From NCBI GenBank assembly GCA_013203595.1, contig JABMNT010000219.1, positions 1 through 64,000 of the forward strand: 64,000 nucleotides of DNA, written 5' to 3'. Position numbers and translations under genes: made by a program. The DNA is from Rhodospirillales bacterium. Its GTDB lineage: Bacteria > Pseudomonadota > Alphaproteobacteria > Rhodospirillales > Casp-alpha2. Shown here in pieces: positions 46,642-54,780 of this stretch. A model generated the notes under the pieces. That model worked only from the letters and a program-made list of their open reading frames with translations. It ran no database searches and was not told the DNA's origin. Positions within the stretch are counted from its first letter, which is position 1; every line of letters starts with the position of its first letter.

Positions 46642-47715
46642 TTAATGAAGCGAAGAATTTGCTGTTAATGGATCAGCCCCTTCCGGGTTGCTTGCGGTGA
46701 CGGCCTTATATTTACCCAGGGCGTCAATGACCGATGCTGAAAACCAGTTGCTGTCTGCGGAAAGGGCTCCGGATGGCAGCGCCGGCGCGGTCATGGAAGG
46801 GGTTGGTGCCTGGCTGTCTGTAACGGTCGGCGATGTTGCCGGCGTCTGCCGGTCGCTGGCGGGTACCGGTTTTCCACGCGGAAAATCAATGGTTTTGTAA
46901 GCGGTTGTTGATTGCTTGAGGCGCAGCAGGGTGGCCGGGGATGCCCTGTGTTCGGCCTGAAATTCGTTAAGGGGTAAGAACGCAGGCTGCGCGGCGATCG
47001 CTGAGTCGGCGACTTGCTGTGGTGGCGCCTGATCCGGGACGAAAACGGGCTTTTCCTCTGGCAGGGGCTTCGACCATTTCGCTGGCGGGACAATGGCGTC
47101 GACGACGGTTTGCAGGGCCGGGGCTGCGTTGTCGACCAGCGCTGTGTAGGAGCGAACGGGCGGCGTGATTCCCTTGGCTTCCGCCAACGCATTGCGATAG
47201 CTTATTTCACCTAACGCCCAGGCGGTTACCGGGTCCATGCTGTCGGTACCGGCGGCCGTCGGTTTGGTGCTGGCGGCAGGGGTTTCTTGGTGGCCGGCAT
47301 CGAGCGCAATGGTGGTTTCCGGTGTGGGTGTGGCCGGCGACTTCAACAGCGCCATCATATGGCCACCGAAGTCCCTGCCGGTAATTTCCTGTAGCGCCAC
47401 ATTGGCCGAGGAAACAGCAGTTCCCAGAGGCCCGAAGAACAATGTGCTGCCGGCAACCCGTGAAAAGGGATCCAGTGTGTCGCCGGTCAGTTCCCGGTAA
47501 ACGGTACCGACAAAGGGGATGTGCTGGAGCGGATTGACGATGTCAATGGCATCCAGCAGCGTAAAGCCGTCGGCGCCAAAAGCCGAAAATTCATCGTCCT
47601 TTTCGGCCGGGCTTTCCGGAGACAGGCTGAAGGCTTCCGTTTCCATCGGTTGTCTCAGGGCCTGCGTCGTAAAGCGGGGCTGCCAATCGGCACCGGTTTG
47701 AATTGTATTAACCAT
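46642..47715 (-). CDS. conserved hypothetical protein with NPLQHIPF-type domain
   Basis: A 357-residue protein, probably cytoplasmic, with no signal peptide. Residues about 45-120 contain DGFTLLDAIDIVNPLQHIPFVG, TVYRELTGDTLDP and FFGPLGTAVSSANVALQE, a hydrophobic conserved core seen in several alphaproteobacterial hypotheticals. The remaining 230 residues are Pro/Ala/Thr-rich and low in complexity. The ATG at 47713-47715 is preferred to one seven codons upstream. No function can be proposed. Confidence 0.68.
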   Translation of the reverse strand: MVNTIQTGADWQPRFTTQALRQPMETEAFSLSPESPAEKDDEFSAFGADGFTLLDAIDIVNPLQHIPFVGTVYRELTGDTLDPFSRVAGSTLFFGPLGTAVSSANVALQEITGRDFGGHMMALLKSPATPTPETTIALDAGHQETPAASTKPTAAGTDSMDPVTAWALGEISYRNALAEAKGITPPVRSYTALVDNAAPALQTVVDAIVPPAKWSKPLPEEKPVFVPDQAPPQQVADSAIAAQPAFLPLNEFQAEHRASPATLLRLKQSTTAYKTIDFPRGKPVPASDRQTPATSPTVTDSQAPTPSMTAPALPSGALSADSNWFSASVIDALGKYKAVTASNPEGADPLTANSSLH

Positions 47716-47887
47716 TATTTGTTTTCCCGTTCTCACATTTTGCAGATATACAACGCAAGCGCCGTGCCAGTTTTTTCCTGTTATATATCAAAGCCTTACT
47801 AGGCCGATACGGGCGGTTTTCCGGGGCGGCGGGAAACTTCTGCCGGGGACGGGGGACAAAGATTCCGACTGGATTGCGGTTATCCGG

Positions 47888-48418
47888 TTACAGCATTTTG
47901 TACATGATGGTTGTTGGTTCCAGGCGATTTTCAAAAACATGGCGGGCATAATTGGGGATCTCTCCGGCCCGTTTGAAGCCCAGCGACAGATACAGCGATT
48001 CGGCGCTGCTGCCCGATATGGTATCCAGGGTCAGCAGCTTGCGTTCATGCTGACAGGCCAGGTTCTGCAGCTCTTCCATCAGGGCCCTGGCGATGCCCCG
48101 CCGCCGGAATTGCGGATGAACCATGAGTTTGGAAACGTCGGCCCGGTGCGTCTGGTTAGGAAACATATCCGAGATCAGTTGAACAGATCCAGTGACGCGG
48201 CCATCGCATGTCGCAACAAGCAATTGCCGGGTTCCGAGAAGCAGTCCCGGGCGGACTCGCTCGCACCAGAAAGCCAGGCTTTCGCTTACTGGATGCGGGA
48301 TAATGAAGCCGATGCTGGCACCCTCCTGGACACAGGCATTCAACAGGTCCGCCAACTCTTCTGTATATGCATCAAACCGGCTGGCTGTTACCAGGCATAT
48401 GGCAATGGGTTTGTTCAT
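47888..48418 (-). CDS. GNAT family N-acetyltransferase
   Basis: A 176-residue GNAT protein. The acetyl-CoA loop is RRRGIA (105-110) within LMVHPQFRRRGIARALMEEL, and the final beta-strand region is SLYLSLGFKRAGEIPNYA. The acceptor substrate is unknown. It follows the cupin-HTH regulator by 6 bases on the same strand, so it is likely co-regulated with it. Confidence 0.85.
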   Translation of the reverse strand: MNKPIAICLVTASRFDAYTEELADLLNACVQEGASIGFIIPHPVSESLAFWCERVRPGLLLGTRQLLVATCDGRVTGSVQLISDMFPNQTHRADVSKLMVHPQFRRRGIARALMEELQNLACQHERKLLTLDTISGSSAESLYLSLGFKRAGEIPNYARHVFENRLEPTTIMYKML

Positions 48419-48424
48419 GGCAGT

Positions 48425-48997
48425 TCAGACGATAACCAGCATATAGGTGGCGGACTGGTTGGCGGCGGTGGCAAACAGGCTGGGGCCAAGTAACAGGTAC
48501 CGAAGGCAGTCACCCGGGTAAAGTTGATATAAATGGCCGCCAACGGTCATTTCAAGATAACCGTCAAGCATGATCAAATGATGTTCCAGACCCGGGCGCG
48601 GTGGGCTCGCATAATCGATCCGCTGACCGGCAGCCAGTTCGCATTCAATGACCTCGGCCCGCAGTGTTTCTGCTGGCGGGGAAACAGACCGTCTGGTAAA
48701 TCCGGATGCGGGATCGGTCCAGACCGGTTGATTGTGGCGGATAAAATGCGGCAGGAACGCGGTTTCCGCCATCGCCATCAGCCGGGACATGGGCAGCCCA
48801 TAGGTGGCGCAGAGCTTGCCGAGAATGCTGGCCGTGGGGCTCACTTCCTGCTTTTCCAGTCCGGACAGGGTCGACCGACTTACCCCGCAGCGGTTTGACA
48901 GTTCATCAAGGGACCAGTCCTGTTCGTGGCGCAAGGCCTTCAGGCGGCTCGCGAGCCGCTCGTCCAGAGTCTGCGGGGCGGTGATTAAGGATGCCAT
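48425..48997 (-). CDS. XRE-family regulator with C-terminal cupin domain
   Basis: A 190-residue protein with an HTH at residues about 14-68 (LDELSNRCGVSRSTLSGLEKQEVSP) and a cupin sensor domain at about 115-185 (LEHHLIMLDGYLEMTVGGHLYQLYPGDCLRYLL). Such regulators bind a small ligand in the cupin barrel. It is transcribed away from the TRAP genes, and a perfect palindrome lies 14 bases upstream of its ATG. Confidence 0.88.
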   Translation of the reverse strand: MASLITAPQTLDERLASRLKALRHEQDWSLDELSNRCGVSRSTLSGLEKQEVSPTASILGKLCATYGLPMSRLMAMAETAFLPHFIRHNQPVWTDPASGFTRRSVSPPAETLRAEVIECELAAGQRIDYASPPRPGLEHHLIMLDGYLEMTVGGHLYQLYPGDCLRYLLLGPSLFATAANQSATYMLVIV

Positions 48998-49010
48998 TTA
49001 AGAGAAATAT

Positions 49011-49024
49011 TCCCATATATGGGA
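49011..49024. promoter_or_regulatory. palindromic operator candidate of the cupin-HTH regulator
   Basis: TCCCATATATGGGA is a perfect 14-bp inverted repeat in the divergent gap, 14 bases upstream of the regulator ATG and 124 bases before the TRAP binding-protein start. Its place fits an autoregulated operator that may also control the transporter. A half-site repeat elsewhere in the gap is not evident. Confidence 0.55.
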
Positions 49025-49147
49025 GAAGTAAAGGGTATACAGCCATTCCGTAAATTGGTAAAGATTTGTATGTGTTCAATGCAGGGCGAATTTGACAGGT
49101 CAAGACCTTGGATGCATACAAAGAAATCTGCAATAGGGAGAAATATT

Positions 49148-50164
49148 GTGAAATTACTAAAATATGCGGCTTGTGCCGCAGCGATTACAATGGCGACGGC
49201 GGGATATGCCAACGCAAAGGATTTTGTACTGAAAGTACAGACGCATCTGAGTGCTGAATCTCTGAACGGCAAAAATGCCGCGCAATTTGCAAGAGATGTT
49301 GAAGCCATGTCCGGCGGACGTCTGAAGCTTGAAATGTTTTATTCGGGCTCCGTTGTCAAATCCACAGAAACCTTTGATGCCGCCGCAAACGGCATTCTCG
49401 ACGGTGATATGACTGGCGCTGCCTACCAGACCGGTAAAAACCCGGCCTTCCAGTTCCTGGGTGATATCATGGGTGGCTACAATACCCCATGGGAACAGCT
49501 TTCCTGGCTGTATTACGGCGGTGGTCTGGAAGCGGCTCAGCCCCTTTACAATAAGTACGGCATGCAACTCATCGGCTGGTGGGTTGGCGGTCAGGAGTCC
49601 ATGAGCTCGTCGAAGCCGCTTGCCGGACCTGCTGATCTCAAGGACTGGAAATTCCGCTCTCCTCCGGGAATGGAAACGGAAATCTTTGCTGAAATGGGCG
49701 CCTCGCCCATCGTTATGGATTTTGGCGAAGTGTTCACGGCCCTCGAAACCAAAATCATTGACGGTGCCGATGCCTCAAATATCAGCACCAACAAATCGAT
49801 CGGTATCTACGATCTGGTCAAATATACGACCTATCCCGGATTCCACTCCATGCCTTCCGATCATCTGGCCATCAACAAAGGTGTTTATGACTCCCTGCCG
49901 GCCGATCTGAGAGCGATTCTGGAAGTGGCCATGCAAAAGCTGTCCTTCCAGCATGGCATGAGCCAACAGGTGGACATGAGTGAAGTTGCGACCCAGCTTG
50001 AGAAAGACGGTTACACACTTCATGACTGGTCTGTGAAAGACCGTCTGGCGTTCCGTACCGCTGCCCAGAAGAAATGGCAGGAATGGGGTGACAAGACTCC
50101 GGAAGCCCGTGTGCTGGTTGACAGCCACGTTGCTTACATGAAGCGTCTTGGTATTCTGAAGTAA
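49148..50164 (+). CDS. dctP: TRAP transporter substrate-binding protein (DctP family)
   Basis: The GTG at 49148 follows AGGGAG and gives 338 residues beginning with a Sec signal (KLLKYAACAAAITMATAGYANA, cleaved before KDF). An ATG at 49019 inside the palindrome is not a credible start. The mature protein shows the DctP fold, with FRSPPGMETEIFAEMGASPIVMDFGEVFTALET containing the conserved arginine. The ligand is unknown. A strong stem-loop terminator separates it from dctQ. Confidence 0.92.
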   Translation: MKLLKYAACAAAITMATAGYANAKDFVLKVQTHLSAESLNGKNAAQFARDVEAMSGGRLKLEMFYSGSVVKSTETFDAAANGILDGDMTGAAYQTGKNPAFQFLGDIMGGYNTPWEQLSWLYYGGGLEAAQPLYNKYGMQLIGWWVGGQESMSSSKPLAGPADLKDWKFRSPPGMETEIFAEMGASPIVMDFGEVFTALETKIIDGADASNISTNKSIGIYDLVKYTTYPGFHSMPSDHLAINKGVYDSLPADLRAILEVAMQKLSFQHGMSQQVDMSEVATQLEKDGYTLHDWSVKDRLAFRTAAQKKWQEWGDKTPEARVLVDSHVAYMKRLGILK

Positions 50165-50173
50165 TTCAGGCTG

Positions 50174-50210
50174 AACCGGCGGGCAGCAACAGTTGCCTGC
50201 CGGTTTTTTC
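50174..50210 (+). terminator. attenuator-type terminator between dctP and dctQ
   Basis: The inverted repeat AACCGGCGGGCAGCAAC / GTTGCCTGCCGGTT is followed by TTTTTTC: a near-perfect 14-16 bp stem and T-run. It lies 10 bases after the dctP stop and 34 bases before the dctQ start. It should lower permease expression relative to the binding protein. Confidence 0.85.
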
Positions 50211-50243
50211 TTGTGTTAAAGAATCTGTAAAGTCGGGGTCACC

Positions 50244-50894
50244 ATGCCACAGCTCGAAACCTCCACTCTGATCTGGATCAGTTGCCTGGTAACGGGCGCC
50301 GTTCTCTGGATGATATTTATCGCGCCGCGTCTGCTCCCCATGCTGGAGATGACCATCCACCAGACCGCCGATGACGAAATCCGAAAAATTACAATTGTCG
50401 ATAAAATCACCCTGTATATGTCGTCGATCCTGATGTTTGTGGTCGCCTTCATCATGTTCATCATGTTTTATGAAGTGGTCATGCGCTATCTCTTCAATTC
50501 GCCCACCCTGTGGGTGGAGGAAATGTCGCGCTGGCTCGGCGGGGTTATCTTCCTGCTGGCGGGCCTTTATGCCATGCAGCAACGCGCGCATATTCGGGTG
50601 GTTATAGTCTATGACATGGTTTCCCGGCCGGTTCAGCGCATCTTTGATCTGATTGCCACAGCCTGCGTTGTGTTTTTCTGCTATGCCGCGGCGACGGGCT
50701 ATGCAAAGAACGCCCTGACAAAGTTTACCACCTGGGAACTGTATGGTTCCGCCTGGAATCCACCCATTCCGGCAACTATGAAGCCGCTGATCGTTATCGC
50801 CTGCACATGGATGGCCATTCAGGCAATCAACAATCTTATTATGGACTGGTCAAAGCCGAAAGAGCTGCATGACCCGGCCGACGATCTTAAATAG
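50244..50894 (+). CDS. dctQ: TRAP transporter small permease (DctQ family)
   Basis: A 216-residue membrane protein. Four helices are visible, with the DctQ-type SPTLWVEEMSRWLGGVIFLLAG block (about residues 86-107). The N-terminus carries an extra hydrophobic segment (LIWISCLVTGAVLWMIFIAPRL) before the usual first helix, so it is longer than typical. It sits 12 bases before dctM. Confidence 0.9.
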   Translation: MPQLETSTLIWISCLVTGAVLWMIFIAPRLLPMLEMTIHQTADDEIRKITIVDKITLYMSSILMFVVAFIMFIMFYEVVMRYLFNSPTLWVEEMSRWLGGVIFLLAGLYAMQQRAHIRVVIVYDMVSRPVQRIFDLIATACVVFFCYAAATGYAKNALTKFTTWELYGSAWNPPIPATMKPLIVIACTWMAIQAINNLIMDWSKPKELHDPADDLK

Positions 50895-50906
50895 AGGGGA
50901 CTTCCT

Positions 50907-52247
50907 GTGGGTGTAGCTGAAGTATCAATGTTGTTGTTGTTGGGTATCGTCGGAGCCCTGGCGCTGGGCGTGCCGCTGGGCCTGGCGTCAGGGTTTCTGG
51001 GCGCCTGTGTTGCCTACTGGAAATTTGGTGAACGGGGTTTCTTCATCCTGGGGCAGCGGATGTATGACATTACCGTTGAACATGCGCTGCTTGCCGTGCC
51101 TTTGTTCATTCTCATGGCCATGCTCCTGGAGCGCAGTAATATCGCCAAGGATATGTACAGTTCGCTCAATATCTGGCTCAGCAAAACCCGGGGCGGAATC
51201 GCCATTGTCACCTTGGTCATGGCGATCATCATGGCCGCCATGTCGGGGATTATCGGCGGCGAAGTGGTGTTGCTGGGACTGATTGCCCTGCCGCAGATGC
51301 TGCGGCTCGGCTACGACCAGAACCTGGCTGTCGGCACCATCTGTGCGTCCGGCTCACTGGGAACAATGATACCGCCATCTATTGTCCTGATCATTTACGG
51401 GGTTGTTACCGAAACCTCCATTCATGCCCTGTTTAAGGCGGCGATCATTCCGGGGCTGATGCTGGGTGGTGCCTATATTATCTACATCATCATCCGCACC
51501 CGTCTCAATCCGTCACTGGCCCCCCTGCCCGAGAACGAAGTGGAAGTGACATTCAAGGACAAGCTGATCGCCACAAAAGGTATCTTGCCGCCGGTATTGC
51601 TGGTGACCGCGATTTTAGGATCGATTTACGGCGGCATTACGGGCATTACCGAGGCGGCGGCGATTGGTTGCCTGGGGACTTTGCTGATTATCAAACTGCG
51701 CGGCGAGTTCACCGGATTTCTGTTGTTGGAAGCCCTGCAGCGAACCATGCGCTCGACCGGCACAATCATCTGGGTGACCTTCGGCGCGACGGCGCTGGCC
51801 GGTGCCTATTCCCTGATCGGCGGACCGGCATTTGTCGCCAGTTCAATTCTCGGATTTGATTTTCCGCCCATGGGTGTGATCTTGATGATGATGCTGGTGT
51901 TTCTGTTTCTTGGCGCGGTTATGGACTGGATCGGCATCGTTCTGCTGGTCATGCCCGTCTTCCTGCCGATTGTCGCTAAATTCAGCGCTGCCGATATGGG
52001 TCTGCTGGGTAACCTGGAGCCAAAACATATGGCCGTCTGGTTTGGCATCCTGTTCTGCGTCAACATGCAGGTGAGCTTTCTCAGCCCGCCGTTTGGCCCG
52101 GCCGCTTTTTATCTGAAATCGGTCGCTCCGCCACACATCAAACTGACAGATATCTTCAAGGGCTTTCTTCCGTTTATTGCGATCCAGTTATGCGTGCTGG
52201 CCGTGATGATCATGTTTCCGGAAATCACATCGGTGTTTCTTGACTAG
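50907..52247 (+). CDS. dctM: TRAP transporter large permease (DctM family)
   Basis: A 446-residue membrane protein with about 12 helices. It starts at GTG 50907 after GAGGGG. DctM hallmarks are AVPLFILMAMLLERSNIAKDMY and ICASGSLGTMIPPSIVLIIYGVVTETSIHALF in the N-half, and FLGAVMDWIGIVLLVMPVFLPI in the C-half. Together with DctP and DctQ it drives sodium-coupled uptake of an organic anion. Confidence 0.93.
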   Translation: MGVAEVSMLLLLGIVGALALGVPLGLASGFLGACVAYWKFGERGFFILGQRMYDITVEHALLAVPLFILMAMLLERSNIAKDMYSSLNIWLSKTRGGIAIVTLVMAIIMAAMSGIIGGEVVLLGLIALPQMLRLGYDQNLAVGTICASGSLGTMIPPSIVLIIYGVVTETSIHALFKAAIIPGLMLGGAYIIYIIIRTRLNPSLAPLPENEVEVTFKDKLIATKGILPPVLLVTAILGSIYGGITGITEAAAIGCLGTLLIIKLRGEFTGFLLLEALQRTMRSTGTIIWVTFGATALAGAYSLIGGPAFVASSILGFDFPPMGVILMMMLVFLFLGAVMDWIGIVLLVMPVFLPIVAKFSAADMGLLGNLEPKHMAVWFGILFCVNMQVSFLSPPFGPAAFYLKSVAPPHIKLTDIFKGFLPFIAIQLCVLAVMIMFPEITSVFLD

Positions 52248-52263
52248 GAAGTGATCAGACACA

Positions 52264-53118
52264 GTGTCCTATGATCTGGAAAGATATCAGGAAAACGGAA
52301 TTGCCACCCCGATCCCGGTGATCGGGAACGCACAGGCGGCGGATATCTGTGCCCGTGTTCAGGCGTTCCGGGCGTCCGGCGACAGCCGTGCAGACCTTGC
52401 CCTGCAGGCCAGCCCGCATCTGCTGTTTCCGTGGCTGTATGCGTTGGCAACCGGCTCCCGGGTGCTGGATGCGGTTGAACAGATCCTGGGCCCGGATCTG
52501 TTGATCTGGTCATCCCAGTTTTTCATAAAGGATCCCGGCGATGGTGGATTCGTGAGCTGGCATCAGGATTCCACCTATTGGGGGCTCGAGCCCCTCACCA
52601 TAGCCTCGGCGTGGATTGCCCTGGCACCATCAACGCCGGAAAGTGGCTGCATGCAGGTTGCGCCCGGCTCCCACAATCTCGATCAGTTGCCCCATAAGGA
52701 TACCTTTGCGCCGGGCAACCTGTTGTCGCGCGGCCAGGAAATTGCCGTCGATATTTCCGGGATGGAGACCCTGGATGTGGTTTTGCAACCCGGAGAAATG
52801 AGTTTGCATCACGTCGCTCTGGTTCACGGCTCGCAAGCCAACCGCTCGACCTGGTCACGCATCGGATTTGTCGTGCGCTACATTCCCACATCAGTGCGCC
52901 AGCTGGGCGGGCGTACGCGGGCGACTCTGGTCCGCGGCGAGGACCGTTACAATCACTTTCAACTGACCGAGCCGCCGGTCGGTGAACTGACCGATCAGAG
53001 CTGGGCCATCGCCATGGATGCAAAGGCGCGGATGGCGGCGATCCTGATGCAATCCGCCGCCCAGAAAAGCCGCTATGCGAGTCACCATTTGGCACCGGCA
53101 ACGGATTCCGAGGGGTAG
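52264..53118 (+). CDS. phytanoyl-CoA dioxygenase (PhyH) family Fe(II)/2-oxoglutarate oxygenase
   Basis: A 284-residue protein starting at GTG 52264 with AGGAAG upstream. The iron facial triad is His100 and Asp102 (SWHQDS) and His188 (VHGS); Arg199 or Arg205 is the 2-oxoglutarate anchor. PGSHN at 134-138 is typical of the family. The substrate is unknown. It follows dctM by 16 bases, so it likely acts on the imported compound. It may hydroxylate a small molecule, but ectoine or a phosphonate is a guess only. Confidence 0.83.
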   Translation: MSYDLERYQENGIATPIPVIGNAQAADICARVQAFRASGDSRADLALQASPHLLFPWLYALATGSRVLDAVEQILGPDLLIWSSQFFIKDPGDGGFVSWHQDSTYWGLEPLTIASAWIALAPSTPESGCMQVAPGSHNLDQLPHKDTFAPGNLLSRGQEIAVDISGMETLDVVLQPGEMSLHHVALVHGSQANRSTWSRIGFVVRYIPTSVRQLGGRTRATLVRGEDRYNHFQLTEPPVGELTDQSWAIAMDAKARMAAILMQSAAQKSRYASHHLAPATDSEG

Positions 53119-53130
53119 CGTCAAACCGGA

Positions 53131-53148
53131 GCAAATAGTAATATTTGC
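53131..53148. repeat. short perfect inverted repeat after the PhyH gene
   Basis: GCAAATA, a GTAA loop, then TATTTGC: a perfect 7-bp stem 13 bases after the PhyH stop. It has no T-run, so it is at best a weak terminator or processing site. Confidence 0.35.
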
Positions 53149-53189
53149 GAACGTGGCTTTGCAGCTCCGTCTGCGCAGGATAATCCGAT

Positions 53190-53519
53190 TTAACTGACCT
53201 GCTGGCGGCAGCGTATCCAGGGCTCGATTTTTTCCGGTTGCGTGCTCAGGGTACGATGGGCGAGCTCTTCATGCTGTTGGCGCATGGCGGCGGTTGCCCC
53301 GGCGCCGGGCTCGCCGTCGGGAACAATATATTCGATCCCGTGGCGGTCATAGATGGCGGTGGTCTTGCTGCCGCCCGGCGTGGTGATGTTCGGACCCTCT
53401 ATAAACATTCGCTGCAGACCCAGGCACCAGGCACCGTCAATGGCATCGGCGCGGGCTGCGGTGCCGGCGACCGAACCCGATAGGCAGATAAGGAATCCCC
53501 AGACAAATAAACGGATCAT
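53190..53519 (-). CDS. small secreted protein, unknown
   Basis: A protein of about 109 residues with an N-terminal Sec signal (IRLFVWGFLICLSGSVAGTAARA), so it is periplasmic or secreted. The mature part contains ITTPGGSKTTAIYDRHGIEYIVPDGEPGA and a C-terminal CRQQ. The second of two adjacent ATGs (53517-53519) has AGGAG at a proper spacing; the first (53520-53522) is also possible. I do not recognise the family. Confidence 0.6.
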   Translation of the reverse strand: MIRLFVWGFLICLSGSVAGTAARADAIDGAWCLGLQRMFIEGPNITTPGGSKTTAIYDRHGIEYIVPDGEPGAGATAAMRQQHEELAHRTLSTQPEKIEPWIRCRQQVS

Positions 53520-53601
53520 CATTTGCTCCTAATAACTGAGAAAATCGATCGATTATACCAGATTTGTCGCCCGGAATGAAGCCGTAGGCTCCGGTTTTAT
53601 G

Positions 53602-54144
53602 TTATTTGACTTTCTTCATATCGCTCAGAAACTGTTTTTTGATTTGGCCGTTCTGTACCCGGGAAAACACCAGAGACAGGCCGTCGTCGGTGAGCGTCCT
53701 TTTGTAGGTCTGGATTTCATAGCCGCCATTTTCAGAAACCAGCAGGGAGTTTACGGTCAAAGTATCCCCGTCGATAAATGCCCAGACATAGGGATCCCCG
53801 TTGAGCGGGTCCAGGGGCTTTTCATGGCCAAATACATCCTTGACCATGGCGGAGCCGTAAACGCCGGGCTGCTTGCTGGCCCGAAAATTAATGGAAAATG
53901 TGGATTTTTTCAGGCTGTTGTTGGCGCGGGTCGATGTTGTACTCCAGGTAACATTAAACCCGCCTTTATGGGGCTTGATCGTTACCTCGCTGGTGCGGTC
54001 ATCGGTTTCGTCCTCGGGATCACTGGTAGAGGTGCCGACATAGTGGCCGTAAAATTTCTCAAATTCGGATGCCGCAAGGCCAGGCTTCGCCGCAAGGCCG
54101 AAAACAGATACCGATAAAACCAGGAGGGCGACTGCAAGTCTCAT
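53602..54144 (-). CDS. secreted hypothetical protein
   Basis: A 180-residue protein with a Sec signal (MRLAVALLVLSVSVFGLAAKPGLAA) and a beta-rich mature part (SEVTIKPHKGGFNVTWSTTSTRANN). A GAGGTG Shine-Dalgarno supports the start. Alternating strands suggest a small beta-barrel or lipocalin-like fold, but no family is recognised. It lies on the same strand as the preceding small secreted protein. Confidence 0.68.
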   Translation of the reverse strand: MRLAVALLVLSVSVFGLAAKPGLAASEFEKFYGHYVGTSTSDPEDETDDRTSEVTIKPHKGGFNVTWSTTSTRANNSLKKSTFSINFRASKQPGVYGSAMVKDVFGHEKPLDPLNGDPYVWAFIDGDTLTVNSLLVSENGGYEIQTYKRTLTDDGLSLVFSRVQNGQIKKQFLSDMKKVK

Positions 54145-54302
54145 TTAACACCTCAACATTTAAACACCAGCACGGGTATCAGTGTACGCTTTCCCTTTGC
54201 TTTTCCAACAGCAAAAATATCATCACAACAGCTTGCGCGGCACATCTGCGACCGGGACTGTTCCCGGCCGCAACGGGTGGCAGCTGCCATTGGCCGTGTC
54301 GT

Positions 54303-54737
54303 TCAGCCGCGCGAAATTTTAATTGATTTCGCCTTGGAATCTTCCGGTGCCGTTTTTGCAACTTTGATTTCGAGGACACCGTCTTTATGGGTTGCCATGA
54401 TGTTATCGGCGTCGGCGTCGGCCGGTAAACGGAAGTCACGGCGAAAACTTCCGTAGGTCCGTTCGGAAAAGTAAAAACTTTTACCCGCCTCTTCGTGGCT
54501 GGATTGTTTTTCGCCGGTCACCGTCAGGCGATGATCGTGGACCTCAATGGAGATCTGGTCTTCGCTGACCCCAGGGAGCTCCACGGAAATCTCGTAATAA
54601 TCCTTTGTCGTCGCCGCTTCCGAGTTCGGTTGAAACAGCTCGGCAACACGCTGGCCCAACTGCCGCATGGGGCCATAGAGATGTGACCACCAGTCATTGG
54701 CCGCGGTCGCGCTCGATAGCTCAGACTTCTCTACCAT
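54303..54737 (-). CDS. Hsp20/alpha-crystallin family small heat-shock protein
   Basis: A 144-residue protein with a strong AAGGAG site. The alpha-crystallin domain spans about residues 42-135 (YEISVELPGVSEDQISIEVHDHRLTVTGEK) and ends with the VLEIKVAKT strand. The C-terminal IxI-like tail is SIKISRG. It is a holdase chaperone. It is 43 bases downstream of a CBS-BON gene on the same strand, a possible stress pair. Confidence 0.92.
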   Translation of the reverse strand: MVEKSELSSATAANDWWSHLYGPMRQLGQRVAELFQPNSEAATTKDYYEISVELPGVSEDQISIEVHDHRLTVTGEKQSSHEEAGKSFYFSERTYGSFRRDFRLPADADADNIMATHKDGVLEIKVAKTAPEDSKAKSIKISRG

Positions 54738-54780
54738 TTTCTTTCTCCTTTCGCCTTTCGCTTATGGGCAATTGTCAGTG

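Noticed and set aside
54250-54270. Short CCGGGA/TCCCGG hairpin after Hsp20
   Set aside because: Stem is plausible but no T-run follows on the minus strand, so it is not called as a terminator.
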